Below are positions 44,864 to 53,077 of a DNA stretch of 64,000 nt, in pieces (the first letter of the stretch is position 1; each line of letters begins with the position of its first letter). The notes beneath the pieces were generated by a model that was given only the letters and a program-made list of their open reading frames with translations, ran no database searches and was not told the DNA's origin. This DNA is from Streptomyces sp. NBC_00358 (GTDB lineage: Bacteria > Actinomycetota > Actinomycetes > Streptomycetales > Streptomycetaceae). Made by a program: the position numbers and the translations under genes. Location: assembly GCF_036099295.1 (NCBI RefSeq), contig NZ_CP107976.1:8184001-8248000 (forward strand), given 5' to 3'.

Positions 44864-46426
44864 ATGATGTTCCATCCCAGACGCACACTCAGGGCCCTGC
44901 TGCTACCGCTTGCGGCCGGGCTCGCCCTCACCGCCCTCCCCGCGCAGACCGCGCAGGCGGCGAGCACCCTGACCAACGCCGGGTTCGAGGCCGACGGGAC
45001 CGGCGCCGCCGTGCCCAGCGGCTGGTCGGAGTCCGGCGACACCGGCGCCTCGTACGTCGAGGCCGGTGGCCACGGCGGGAGTTACCGTCTCAGCCACTAC
45101 TCCGCCTCGGCCTACAAGGTGGAGACGTACCAGACCCTCACCGGGCTGACCAACGGGAACTACGAACTCACCGCGTGGGTACGCTCGGGCGGCGGACAGA
45201 ACTCCGCCTACCTGAACCTGAAGAACTGCGGCGGCACCGCGCAACGCACCGATCTGCCGGTCTCCACGAGCGGGTGGATCCACCTGGTCGTGCCCGTCGC
45301 CGTGACGAACAACCAGTGCACGATCAGTATCTACTCCGACGCCAACGCCGGAAACTGGATCAACGTCGACGACCTGGCGTTCACCTCCGGAACCACCGGA
45401 CTGTCCGTCAAGGGCTCCGACATCTCCTCCCTCGCCAAGAGCGAGGCCTACGGCGGGGTCTACAAGACCAGTTCCGGCACGACGGGTGACGCGCTCGCCA
45501 TCCTCAAGTCCGCCGGGATGAACTACGCCCGCCTCAAGGTCTGGGTGAACCCGGCCGACGGCTACAACAACAAGGCCCGCGTCCTCGCGATGGCCAAGCG
45601 CATCAAGGCGCAGGGCATGAAGCTCCTGATCGACTTCCACTACTCGGACACCTGGGCCGACCCGGGTACCCAGACCAAGCCGGCCGCGTGGGTCGGACAC
45701 ACGTACAGCCAGCTCAAGACGGACGTCTACAACCACACGTACGACGTTCTCAACGGCCTGAAGGCGCAGGGCACCACGGCCGACATGGTGCAGATCGGCA
45801 ACGAGATCAACGGCGGCATGCTCTGGTCCGAGGGCTCCACGGACAACTTCGCCCAGCTCGCCGGACTGCTCAACTCCGGCTACTCCGCCGCCAAGGCGGT
45901 GAGTTCCTCCACGGTCGTGGCCCTGCACCTCGCCAAGGGCGGCGACCTCACCGGCACCCGCTGGTGGTTCGACACCGCCCTCGCCAACGGCGTGAAGTTC
46001 GACGCCATCGGCCTTTCCTACTACGGCTATTGGCACGGCTCGCTCTACGACTTCCAGACCACCCTGGACGACGCGGCCGCCCGCTACGGCAAGCCGGTCT
46101 TCGTCGCCGAGACGGCCTACCCCTTCCGTCTGGACAGCGACGACGCGCTCACCAACCAGATCGACACGACCGCCGAACTGGTCTCCGGCTACGCGGCCAC
46201 GACCACCGGGCAGTCCAACTGGCTGCGGGACGTCATGAACATCGTGGAGGCCGTACCGAACGGCCGGGGTCTCGGCGTCTTCTACTGGGAGGCGACCTGG
46301 ACGGCGGTCACCGGCAACGGCTGGGACCCGACCGACGCGACCTCCGGCAACGGATGGGAGAACCAGGCCCTGTTCGGCTTCGACGACAAGGCGCTTCCGG
46401 CCATGTCCCAGTTCAGTCACCGCTGA
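44864..46426 (+). CDS. Secreted GH53 endo-beta-1,4-galactanase with N-terminal carbohydrate-binding module
   Basis: 520 residues. Signal peptide (~1-33, ending 'AQTAQAAS'). A beta-sandwich module (~34-175; 'LTNAGFEADGTGAAVPSGWS', 'INVDDLAFTSG') resembles CBM61/CBM-type galactan binders. The GH53 barrel (~180-510) has 'KGSDISSLAKSEAYGGVYKT', acid/base Glu in 'VQIGNEINGGMLW' and nucleophile Glu in 'VFVAETAYPF'. It cleaves beta-1,4-galactan side chains of pectin outside the cell, supplying the importer and GH42 enzyme. ATG at 44864 (or 44867) has GAAGGGA 9 nt upstream. Confidence 0.94.
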   Translation: MMFHPRRTLRALLLPLAAGLALTALPAQTAQAASTLTNAGFEADGTGAAVPSGWSESGDTGASYVEAGGHGGSYRLSHYSASAYKVETYQTLTGLTNGNYELTAWVRSGGGQNSAYLNLKNCGGTAQRTDLPVSTSGWIHLVVPVAVTNNQCTISIYSDANAGNWINVDDLAFTSGTTGLSVKGSDISSLAKSEAYGGVYKTSSGTTGDALAILKSAGMNYARLKVWVNPADGYNNKARVLAMAKRIKAQGMKLLIDFHYSDTWADPGTQTKPAAWVGHTYSQLKTDVYNHTYDVLNGLKAQGTTADMVQIGNEINGGMLWSEGSTDNFAQLAGLLNSGYSAAKAVSSSTVVALHLAKGGDLTGTRWWFDTALANGVKFDAIGLSYYGYWHGSLYDFQTTLDDAAARYGKPVFVAETAYPFRLDSDDALTNQIDTTAELVSGYAATTTGQSNWLRDVMNIVEAVPNGRGLGVFYWEATWTAVTGNGWDPTDATSGNGWENQALFGFDDKALPAMSQFSHR

Positions 46427-46434
46427 GCCCGGGA

Positions 46435-46464
46435 GGGGCCCGGCCGCCGGTGCGGCCGGGCCCC
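46435..46464 (+). terminator. Hairpin terminator after the galactanase
   Basis: GGGGCCCGGCCGC (46435-46447), CGGT loop, GCGGCCGGGCCCC (46452-46464), 13 perfect pairs, starting 8 nt after the stop. Confidence 0.8.
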
Positions 46465-46571
46465 GTACTCTTTCGGAGCGGTCCGGGTCCGGCCAGGGTC
46501 GTGGAAGGCCGTGCGTGCCGCCGCGGGCTGCGGGACAGTAGCGGGAGACCGCCGCGACGGAGGGGGACGAG

Positions 46572-46859
46572 ATGCTGAAGGGGCCCGTCAACGGGCAACG
46601 GCGGGACATCCTGGAGTGGTTGCGGGACCCCGAGGCGCACTTCCCGCCGCAGCGCCGCGGCGACCTCGTCGACGACGGCGTCAGCCCGGAGGCCCTCGCC
46701 GTCAAACTCGGGGTGAACCGGGCCGTGGCACGCACCCATCTCGACCTCCTCACCGGAGTCGGTCTGCTGCGCGCCAAGAAGGTCGGACGGCGGACCTACT
46801 ACCGGCGCGACGAGTACCGCATCGCCGAGGTCAGCCATTTCTTCGAGAAGGGCTGGTAG
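46572..46859 (+). CDS. ArsR-like winged-helix regulator
   Basis: 95 residues: 'RRDILEWLRDPEAHFPP' helix, helix-turn-helix 'EALAVKLGVNRAVARTHLDL' and wing 'GLLRAKKVGRRTYYRRDEYR'. No metal-site cysteines. Such short proteins usually control an adjacent gene. The SMP-30-like gene starts 4 nt after its stop, so the two form an operon. ATG at 46572 is preceded by GGAGGGGGACGAG. Confidence 0.85.
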   Translation: MLKGPVNGQRRDILEWLRDPEAHFPPQRRGDLVDDGVSPEALAVKLGVNRAVARTHLDLLTGVGLLRAKKVGRRTYYRRDEYRIAEVSHFFEKGW

Positions 46860-46863
46860 GCGC

Positions 46864-47847
46864 GTGGAACAGCGGTCGACAACGGCGGCCGGGCGCGCCG
46901 CCCTCGTACCCCGGCGCCTGGTGCCGCTCGGCGGCCGCGGTCCCGAGGACGTGGTAGCCGACTCCCGGGGCGGGGTGCTGACCGGTCTGGAGGACGGCCG
47001 GATCGTCCGCGTCGACGGGCTCGGCGATCCCGACAGAACCGACGTCCGGGTCGTCGCCGAGACGGGCGGCAGGCCCCTGGGGCTCGAACTCCTGCCGGAC
47101 AACGCTCTGTTGGTGTGCGACGCCGAGCGCGGACTGCTGCGGATCGGGCTCGACGACGGGGTCGTCCGGGTCCTCGCCGACCGGGTCGCCGGTGCGCCGC
47201 TCCGCTTCTGCAGCAATGTGGTCGCGCTCTCGGACGGAACGGTGTACTTCACCGTCTCCAGCCGGAGTCACCCGCTCAAGCAGTGGATCGGCGATCTCGT
47301 CGAACACACCGGGTCCGGCTGTCTGCTGCGCCTCGCCCCGGGGGAGACCGAGCCCGAAGTGATCCTGGAGGGGCTGCAGTTCGCCAACGGACTCGCCTGC
47401 TCGGCCGACGAGTCCTTCCTCGTCCTCGCGGAGACCGGTGCGTGGCGGCTCGTCCGCTACTGGCTCACCGGGCCGCGGGCGGGCCGAGCCGAGACCTTCG
47501 TCGACGACCTCCCGGGCCAGCCGGACAACCTCTGGCGCGCCCCGGACGGTCCGATCTGGGTGGCCCTGGCGGGACCCCGCGTGGCCGCCCTGGAACTCCT
47601 GCACCGCCGGGGCCCGGCGGTCCGGCGTGCCGCGGCCCGGGTCGCCGTGCGCGCGCCCTTCCGCCCGCCGGGCACCACGGGCGTTCTCGCGGTGGACGAC
47701 GCGGGCGGTGTCGTGCATCACCTGGAGAGCCGCCGGGCGCGGTACCGCATGGTGACCAGCGCCTGCGAGTCGGAGGGCCGGCTGATCCTCGGCAGCATCT
47801 GGGAGCGGGGCCTCGCGGTCTGTGACCTGCCCGGCGTCCCCGGCTGA
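46864..47847 (+). CDS. SMP-30/gluconolactonase/strictosidine-synthase-like beta-propeller
   Basis: 327 residues forming a six-bladed propeller: 'GPEDVVADSRGGVLTGLEDG', 'RPLGLELLPDNALLVCDAER', 'NVVALSDGTVYFT', 'FANGLACSADESFLVLAET' and 'GQPDNLWRAPDGPIWVALAG'. The last motif carries the Asn/Asp metal ligands of this lactonase/paraoxonase superfamily. Likely a lactonase or hydrolase; substrate unknown. GTG at 46864. Confidence 0.85.
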   Translation: MEQRSTTAAGRAALVPRRLVPLGGRGPEDVVADSRGGVLTGLEDGRIVRVDGLGDPDRTDVRVVAETGGRPLGLELLPDNALLVCDAERGLLRIGLDDGVVRVLADRVAGAPLRFCSNVVALSDGTVYFTVSSRSHPLKQWIGDLVEHTGSGCLLRLAPGETEPEVILEGLQFANGLACSADESFLVLAETGAWRLVRYWLTGPRAGRAETFVDDLPGQPDNLWRAPDGPIWVALAGPRVAALELLHRRGPAVRRAAARVAVRAPFRPPGTTGVLAVDDAGGVVHHLESRRARYRMVTSACESEGRLILGSIWERGLAVCDLPGVPG

Positions 47848-47858
47848 CCGGCCGGGCG

Positions 47859-47881
47859 CGGCCCGTCCGAGGGACGGGCCG
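47859..47881 (+). terminator. Hairpin terminator after the SMP-30-like gene
   Basis: CGGCCCGTCC (47859-47868), GAG loop, GGACGGGCCG (47872-47881): 10 perfect pairs, 11 nt after the stop. Confidence 0.75.
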
Positions 47882-47943
47882 GGTGTGCGCGTCCCTCGGC
47901 CCCGGCGTTACCCTGTTCACCGGCCGCGATCTTGTGTCGTGGC

Positions 47944-48003
47944 GCGGCGGTGGGGCTCGCCGTACCCGAACCGCGGCACGGATGCCGCCAACGGTCCCTG
48001 CTT
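47944..48003 (+). promoter_or_regulatory. Fluoride (crcB-type) riboswitch, atypical variant
   Basis: P1 GGCG (47946-47949)/CGCC (47958-47961) closes the loop GUGGGGCU. AACC precedes hairpin GCGGCA (47973-47978)/UGCCGC (47983-47988), followed by CAACGGUCCCUGC. Loop GGGGCU (47952-47957) pairs fully, with wobbles, with GGUCCC (47993-47998), reproducing the fluoride-riboswitch pseudoknot. It lies 48 nt before crcB. Two positions usually conserved differ: loop A to G, and AUG to ACG after P3. Confidence 0.72.
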
Positions 48004-48050
48004 GCGATGCCGTGTGCCCGCACCGGCCCGGCGAGTAGGAGCCCCAGCAC

Positions 48051-48527
48051 ATGACAGTCCCGCATCCCGAACGCGTCGGTGAGTCCGGCGCCCCCGTACG
48101 CGCGCCCGCGCGCGGGGCGTCCCCCTGGCACGGCCAGGGCCCGGTCGTCGCGGTGGTCGCCCTCGGCGGCGCCGTCGGCGCCACGGCCCGGTACGGCGCG
48201 GCGCGGTTGTGGCCCACCCCGGCCGACGCCTTCCCCTGGACGACCTTCGCGGTCAATGTCGTGGGCTGTGCCGTGATCGGCGTCTTCATGGTGCTGATCA
48301 CCGACGCGTGGCGGGCGCACCGCCTCGTACGCCCCTTCTTCGGCACCGGGGTCCTCGGCGGCTTCACCACCTTCTCGACGTACGCCGTCGACATCCGGAA
48401 GCTGATCGGCGCGGGCCACGCGGGCATCGGGCTCGGCTATCTCGCCGCGACCCTGTGCGCGGCGCTCGCGGCGGTGTGGCTCGGAGTCGCGGCGACCCGC
48501 CGCGCCCTGGCATGGAGGCGGCGATGA
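48051..48527 (+). CDS. crcB: Fluoride channel CrcB/Fluc, first subunit
   Basis: 158 residues, four helices. Fluc motifs: 'GGAVGATARYGAARL', 'FPWTTFAVNVVGCAVIGVFM' (pore Asn) and 'GFFGGFTTFSTY'-like 'GTGVLGGFTTFSTYAVD' (phenylalanine box and Na+ site). Exports fluoride as a dual-topology dimer; paired crcB genes form heterodimers. The N-terminal extension of about 35 residues is soluble. Its stop overlaps the DUF190 start (ATGA). Downstream of the fluoride-riboswitch-like element. Confidence 0.93.
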   Translation: MTVPHPERVGESGAPVRAPARGASPWHGQGPVVAVVALGGAVGATARYGAARLWPTPADAFPWTTFAVNVVGCAVIGVFMVLITDAWRAHRLVRPFFGTGVLGGFTTFSTYAVDIRKLIGAGHAGIGLGYLAATLCAALAAVWLGVAATRRALAWRRR

Positions 48528-48937
48528 CAAGACTGACGGGCAGTGCGCTGCGGGTGACGGTCTTCATCGGGGAGAACGACACCTGGCACCACAAGCCGCT
48601 CTACGCGGAGATCGTGCACCGTGCCCACGCGGCGGGCCTCGCGGGCGCCAGCGTCTTCCGGGGCATCGAGGGATTCGGCGCCTCCTCGCTCATCCACACC
48701 TCGCGGCTGCTCTCGCTCAGCGAGGACCTTCCGGTGGCCGTGATCGTCGTGGACACCGAGGAGCGTGTACGGGCCTTCCTGCCGCAGCTCGACGAACTCG
48801 TCACCGAGGGTCTCGTGATCCTCGACGACTGCGAGGTCATCCGCTACGCGGGCCGGGGCGCCGCCCCCACGGACACCTCCGGCGCCCCCCGCGCCTCCGG
48901 CGACGACCGACCGGGGGCGGGTGAGAAGTCGTTGTGA
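48524..48937 (+). CDS. DUF190 (PII-like) protein in the crcB operon
   Basis: 137 residues. DUF190 fold, related to PII: 'RVTVFIGENDTWHHKPLYAE', 'AGLAGASVFRGIEGFG' and 'LPVAVIVVDTEERVRAFLP'. The family is regularly encoded between crcB genes and probably regulates the channel or binds a small ligand (inference). The C-terminal ~25 residues are disordered. Overlaps both neighbours by 4 nt. Confidence 0.9.
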   Translation: MTRLTGSALRVTVFIGENDTWHHKPLYAEIVHRAHAAGLAGASVFRGIEGFGASSLIHTSRLLSLSEDLPVAVIVVDTEERVRAFLPQLDELVTEGLVILDDCEVIRYAGRGAAPTDTSGAPRASGDDRPGAGEKSL

Positions 48938-49308
48938 ACTGGCTGCTGGTGATCCTCGGCGCGGCGGTCGGAGCGCCCCTGCGGTATCTGACCGACCGGG
49001 CGGTACAGCTCAAGCACGATACGGTCTTCCCCTGGGGCACCCTCGTCGTGAACGTGACAGGGTGCCTGGTTCTCGGTGCGCTGACCGGAGCGGCCTCGGC
49101 CGGTCAGGTGCCAGGACACCTGCAACTGCTGCTCGGGACCGGCCTGTGCGGGGCGCTGACCACGTACTCGACGTTCTCGTACGAGACCCTGCGGCTGACC
49201 GAGACCGGTGCGGGGTTCTACGCTGCCGCCAACGTGATCGTGAGCGTGACGGCGGGCCTCGGCGCGGCGTTCGCCGGAGTCTCGTTTGCGCAAGCTTTGT
49301 GGACGTAG
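48934..49308 (+). CDS. crcB: Fluoride channel CrcB/Fluc, second subunit
   Basis: 124 residues, four helices, without the N-terminal extension of the first copy. 'GAAVGAPLRYLTDRAV', 'FPWGTLVVNVTGCLVLGALT' and 'GTGLCGALTTYSTFSYE'. Start is GTG at 48934 within GTGA. The two CrcB proteins probably assemble in opposite orientations. Confidence 0.93.
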   Translation: MNWLLVILGAAVGAPLRYLTDRAVQLKHDTVFPWGTLVVNVTGCLVLGALTGAASAGQVPGHLQLLLGTGLCGALTTYSTFSYETLRLTETGAGFYAAANVIVSVTAGLGAAFAGVSFAQALWT

Positions 49309-49391
49309 CTGACGGGCGTCCGCGCGCATAGGTAACACTGTCTCCTGCACTGTCTACAGCACTGTCGACCAACTCCTCAGAACTGGATCCC

Positions 49392-50228
49392 ATGAGCGTC
49401 ATCAACGTCGGTCAGGCCGTCGTCCTCGGAGTCGTCGAGGGGGTGACCGAATTCCTTCCCGTGTCCTCGACCGGTCACCTCAAGATCACCGAGGGACTGA
49501 TGAACATCCCCGTCGACGACGACGCCGTCGTCGGCTTCTCCGCGGTCATCCAGGTCGGCGCGATCGCCGCCGTGCTCGTGTACTTCTTCAAGGACATCGT
49601 GCGGATCGTCTCCGCCTGGGGACGCGGGCTGCGCAACAAGGACGAGCGGCACAACCACGACTACAAGTTCGCCTGGTGGGTCATCTACGCGACGATCCCG
49701 ATCGTGGCCGTGGGTCTCGCGGCCAAGCCGCTCATCGAGGGTCCGCTGGCCTCCCTGTGGGTGGTCGCCGGCTCGCTGATCGCGGGCAGTGCCGTGATGT
49801 GGGCGGCCGACCAGATGGGCCGCCACAAGCGCGGTGAGGACGACGTCTCCTTCAAGGACGCGATGCTGGTCGGCAGCTCCCAGATCCTCGCCCTGCTCTT
49901 CCCCGGCTTCTCGCGCTCCGGCGCCACCATGTCGACGGGCCTCATCCTCGACCTGGACCGCGTCGCCGCCACCCGGCTCTCCTTCTTCCTCGGCATCCCG
50001 GCCCTCACCGGCGCGGGCCTGTACGAGCTCAAGGACGCCCTGGGCACCGGAGTGGGCGCCGCCCCGCTCATCGTCGGCACCGTCGTGTCGTTCGTCGTCG
50101 CCTACGCCTCGATCGCCTGGCTGCTGAAGTTCGTCGCCAAGCACTCGTTCAACGCCTTCGTGATCTACCGCATCGTCATCGGCGTGCTGCTCTTCGGGCT
50201 GCTGGGCGCGGGCATCATCGACAGCTGA
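49392..50228 (+). CDS. uppP: Undecaprenyl-diphosphatase
   Basis: 278 residues with about eight helices. UppP/BacA signatures: 'GVVEGVTEFLPVSSTGHLKI' (Glu-rich motif) and 'FPGFSRSGATMSTGLILDLD' (PGxSRSGxT with catalytic Ser/Arg). Recycles undecaprenyl pyrophosphate to the phosphate carrier for peptidoglycan; over-expression gives bacitracin tolerance. It has its own start region 83 nt after crcB and a strong terminator. Confidence 0.95.
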   Translation: MSVINVGQAVVLGVVEGVTEFLPVSSTGHLKITEGLMNIPVDDDAVVGFSAVIQVGAIAAVLVYFFKDIVRIVSAWGRGLRNKDERHNHDYKFAWWVIYATIPIVAVGLAAKPLIEGPLASLWVVAGSLIAGSAVMWAADQMGRHKRGEDDVSFKDAMLVGSSQILALLFPGFSRSGATMSTGLILDLDRVAATRLSFFLGIPALTGAGLYELKDALGTGVGAAPLIVGTVVSFVVAYASIAWLLKFVAKHSFNAFVIYRIVIGVLLFGLLGAGIIDS

Positions 50229-50279
50229 CACCCACCCGGGCGCCGGCGCGAGCCGGTCTCGGGGCATGAACGATTCGCC

Positions 50280-50323
50280 CACAGGGGGCGCGAAGCCGGA
50301 TTCCAGGCTTCGCGCCCCCTGTG
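50280..50323 (+). terminator. Terminator after uppP
   Basis: An 18-bp perfect stem (50280-50297 with 50306-50323) around an 8-nt loop, 51 nt after the uppP stop. Confidence 0.85.
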
Positions 50324-50486
50324 CCGTTCGCCACGCCCCGCTCGGCGTCCCCTGCGGCGACCCGGTGGCGCCCACGGCGCGGACATCCACGGCCGCGGCA
50401 AGGGCCGGACACAGGGCGCGGGCCCCGACGGAGGGCCCGTCACAACCGATGGGCCGCCCGGCCGGGCGGGCGGCACAATGGCGATC

Positions 50487-51428
50487 ATGCCCGCGAATCC
50501 GTCGTACCCGTCCTCCCTGACCTTCCAGCCGGTCCTGGAGCGCATCGCCACCGAGATCGCGCAGACACCGGGACGCGGGCGGCCCGCCGACTACATCCCG
50601 GCGCTGGCGGCCTGCGACCCACGCCGCTTCGGCATGGCCGTGGCGGAGCTCGACGGCACGGTGTACGGCGTCGGGGACTGGCAGCAGCCGTTCTCCACGC
50701 AGTCCATCACGAAGGTCTTCACGCTCGCCCTCGACCTGGCCCGCGAGGGCGACGCGCTGTGGGAGCACGTCGGGCGGGAGCCCTCGGGCAACCCCTTCAA
50801 CTCCCTGGTCCAGTTGGAGTACGAGAACGGCATCCCGCGCAACCCGTTCATCAACGCGGGAGCCCTCGTCGTCACCGACCGGCTGCAGACCCGGACCGGG
50901 GACGCGGCCGGCACCCTGCTGGAGTTCCTGCGGGCCGAGAGCGGAAACGAGCGGCTCACCTTCGACAAGGACATCGCCGCCTCCGAGACCGCGAACGGCG
51001 ACCGCAACGCGGCACTCGGCCACTTCATGGCGTCGTACGGCAACATCGACAACCCGGTGCCGGTGCTGCTCGACCAGTACTTCCTGCAGTGCTCCATCGC
51101 CGCGTCATGCGCCGACCTCGCCCTCGCCACCGGATTCCTGGCCCGGCACGGCATCCGCGCCGACGGCGGCCGGCTGCTCACCCAGAGCCAGGCCAAACAG
51201 GTCAACGCGATCATGCTGACGTGCGGGACCTACGACGCCGCGGGCGACTTCGCCTACCGGGTCGGGCTGCCGGGCAAGAGCGGGGTCGGCGGCGGCATCA
51301 TCGCCGTGGTCCCCGGCCGCTGCACCCTGTGCGTCTGGAGCCCGGGTCTCGACGAGCGGGGCAACTCGGTGGCGGGCGTGGCCGCCCTGGACCGCTTCAC
51401 GACCCTGACCGGGCTGTCGGTCTTCTAG
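50487..51428 (+). CDS. glsA: Glutaminase A
   Basis: About 313 residues, serine-dependent beta-lactamase-fold glutaminase: SxxK in 'QPFSTQSITKVFTLAL', 'NPFNSLVQLEYENGIPRNPF', 'INAGALVVTD' and 'GLPGKSGVGGGIIAVVPG'. Converts glutamine to glutamate and ammonia. ATG at 50487 lies 7 nt after CACAAT and could be leaderless; ATG at 50478 is an in-frame alternative. Single gene. Confidence 0.94.
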   Translation: MPANPSYPSSLTFQPVLERIATEIAQTPGRGRPADYIPALAACDPRRFGMAVAELDGTVYGVGDWQQPFSTQSITKVFTLALDLAREGDALWEHVGREPSGNPFNSLVQLEYENGIPRNPFINAGALVVTDRLQTRTGDAAGTLLEFLRAESGNERLTFDKDIAASETANGDRNAALGHFMASYGNIDNPVPVLLDQYFLQCSIAASCADLALATGFLARHGIRADGGRLLTQSQAKQVNAIMLTCGTYDAAGDFAYRVGLPGKSGVGGGIIAVVPGRCTLCVWSPGLDERGNSVAGVAALDRFTTLTGLSVF

Positions 51429-51560
51429 CCCGGCCCGGCGACCGCCTCGGCGTCCGCGGGCCCCGGCGTCCGCCCCGGCGTCCGCGGGCCCCGCGACCGC
51501 CCCGATGTCCGCGGGCCCCGCGACCGCCCCGGTGCCGGCGGGCGACACGACCGCTCCGGC
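51425..51560. repeat. GTCCGCGGGCCCCG direct-repeat block
   Basis: Three copies of GTCCGCGGGCCCCG, two of them extended by CGACCGCCCCG, mixed with GGCGTCCGC elements. The block follows the glutaminase stop and fills most of the gap before the mannosyltransferase gene. Confidence 0.75.
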
Positions 51561-51670
51561 GTCCGCCGATTCCGGGAGCACCACACGGAGGTCACGCGCC
51601 GGACCCCGCCAGGAGAGCGCCGCGTCGCCTCTCGGCCACTCGGCGTTGACACGCTGGCGGAGTGCCGGCC

Positions 51671-53077
51671 ATGCCTTTCCCCGTCGATCTCCACCGCTGC
51701 CAGGCCATCGGCCTGGCCGGTACCGCCTTCCTCGCGCTGGGCGGCGAGACCGCGGGAGCCCTGCCCGCGCACGACCTCCTCGCCCCCGAGTCGGGCCGGG
51801 CCGTGCTGGGCCTGGTCGGGGTGTACTTCGGCGTCGTCCTGCTGATAGCCGCGTGGGCACTGCTCGGCACCGTCGTGCGCGGGCCCGAACCGCCGACTCC
51901 GCGCTCCCTGCTGCTCGTTCTGGCCACCTGGGCGGCGCCGCTGCTGCTCGCGCCGCCGCTCTTCAGCCGGGACGTCTACAGCTACCTCGCACAGGGCGCG
52001 ATGGTCGACGCCCACATCGACGTGTACGCGAACGGACCCGCGCGACTCGGCGGCCCGCTCGCGGACGAGGTGGCGCCCGTGTGGCAGCGGACGGCGACGC
52101 CGTACGGCCCGGTCTTCCTCGCCGTCGCCCGCGGCCTGTCGGCGCTGACCCGCGGGGAGATACCCGCCGGACTGCTCGGTATGCGGATGGTCGCCCTGCT
52201 CGGCGTCGCCCTCATGGCCGCGGCCCTGCCCCGCCTCGCCCGGCACAGCGGCGCCGATCCCGCCGCCGCGCTGTGGTTGGGCGCGCTCAACCCGCTGGTC
52301 CTGCTGCATCTGGTGGCCGGTGCGCACAACGACGCCATCATGCTCGGCCTGCTCGGTGTCGGCCTGGTGGCCGCGCGCGGCCACCGGCCCGTCGTCGGCG
52401 TCGTGCTGGTCACGCTCGCCGCACTCGTCAAGGTGCCCGCCGCGCTCGGGCTGGTCGCGGTCATCGCGCTGCGCGGGCGCGGGCAGGGGCGCCGGGGGCT
52501 CGCGCGGGCCACGGCGACCACCCTGCCGGTCGCGGTCGCCACGACGGTCGCCGCGACCGCCGTGGCCGGTACCGGCTACGGCTGGATAGCCGCGCTGAAG
52601 ACCCCCGTCTCGCCGCACAACTGGTCGCCCACCAGCGTCCTCGGGCGGGCGACCGGCGCCGTGCTCCAGAAGCTCGGCAGCGGACTCGCGCCGTTCGCGA
52701 TGCCCGCCTGGCACGCCGCCGGACTCGTGGCGACCGTGGGCCTGTTGCTCTTCATCTGGCTGCGGCTGCGCCCGCACCCGGTCTACGCACTCGGCCTGAG
52801 CCTGGCCGCGGTGGCCGTGTTCGGGCCGGCCGTCCGGCCCTGGTACGCCCTGTGGGGGCTGTTCCTCATCGCGGCCGCGGCCCCCACGACCTCGGTGCGC
52901 AGCCGGGTCGCCGCCGCCAGTGCCGTGCTCGCGCTCGCGGTGTTGCCGAGCGGGTCGCCCGCGGGCGCCGGACAGGTGATCCTCGCCGTCTCCGGGGGAG
53001 CGCTCGCCCTCGTCGTGCTCTGGCAGGCCCACCAGGCGGCACGGCCGCAGGCACCCGTACTGGAGCGGACGGCATGA
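51671..53077 (+). CDS. mptB: Polyprenol-phosphomannose-dependent mannosyltransferase, MptB-like
   Basis: 468 residues, about 12 membrane helices. GT-C signature: acidic loop 'FSRDVYSYLAQGAMVDAHID', 'WQRTATPYGPVFL', 'NPLVLLHLVAGAHNDAIMLG' and 'PVSPHNWSPTSVLG'. MptB-type enzymes add alpha-1,6-mannose from polyprenyl-phosphomannose on the outer membrane face in lipoglycan synthesis. The acceptor in Streptomyces is uncertain. ATG at 51671 has GGAG 8 nt upstream. It overlaps the next gene by 4 nt. Confidence 0.85.
   Translation: MPFPVDLHRCQAIGLAGTAFLALGGETAGALPAHDLLAPESGRAVLGLVGVYFGVVLLIAAWALLGTVVRGPEPPTPRSLLLVLATWAAPLLLAPPLFSRDVYSYLAQGAMVDAHIDVYANGPARLGGPLADEVAPVWQRTATPYGPVFLAVARGLSALTRGEIPAGLLGMRMVALLGVALMAAALPRLARHSGADPAAALWLGALNPLVLLHLVAGAHNDAIMLGLLGVGLVAARGHRPVVGVVLVTLAALVKVPAALGLVAVIALRGRGQGRRGLARATATTLPVAVATTVAATAVAGTGYGWIAALKTPVSPHNWSPTSVLGRATGAVLQKLGSGLAPFAMPAWHAAGLVATVGLLLFIWLRLRPHPVYALGLSLAAVAVFGPAVRPWYALWGLFLIAAAAPTTSVRSRVAAASAVLALAVLPSGSPAGAGQVILAVSGGALALVVLWQAHQAARPQAPVLERTA

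Noticed and set aside
43819..45042. 407-codon minus-strand frame with WPVGRLAG and GPGPG repeats
   Set aside because: Created by the octamer and hexamer arrays. It runs antisense into both GH42 and GH53 genes and has no plausible start context.
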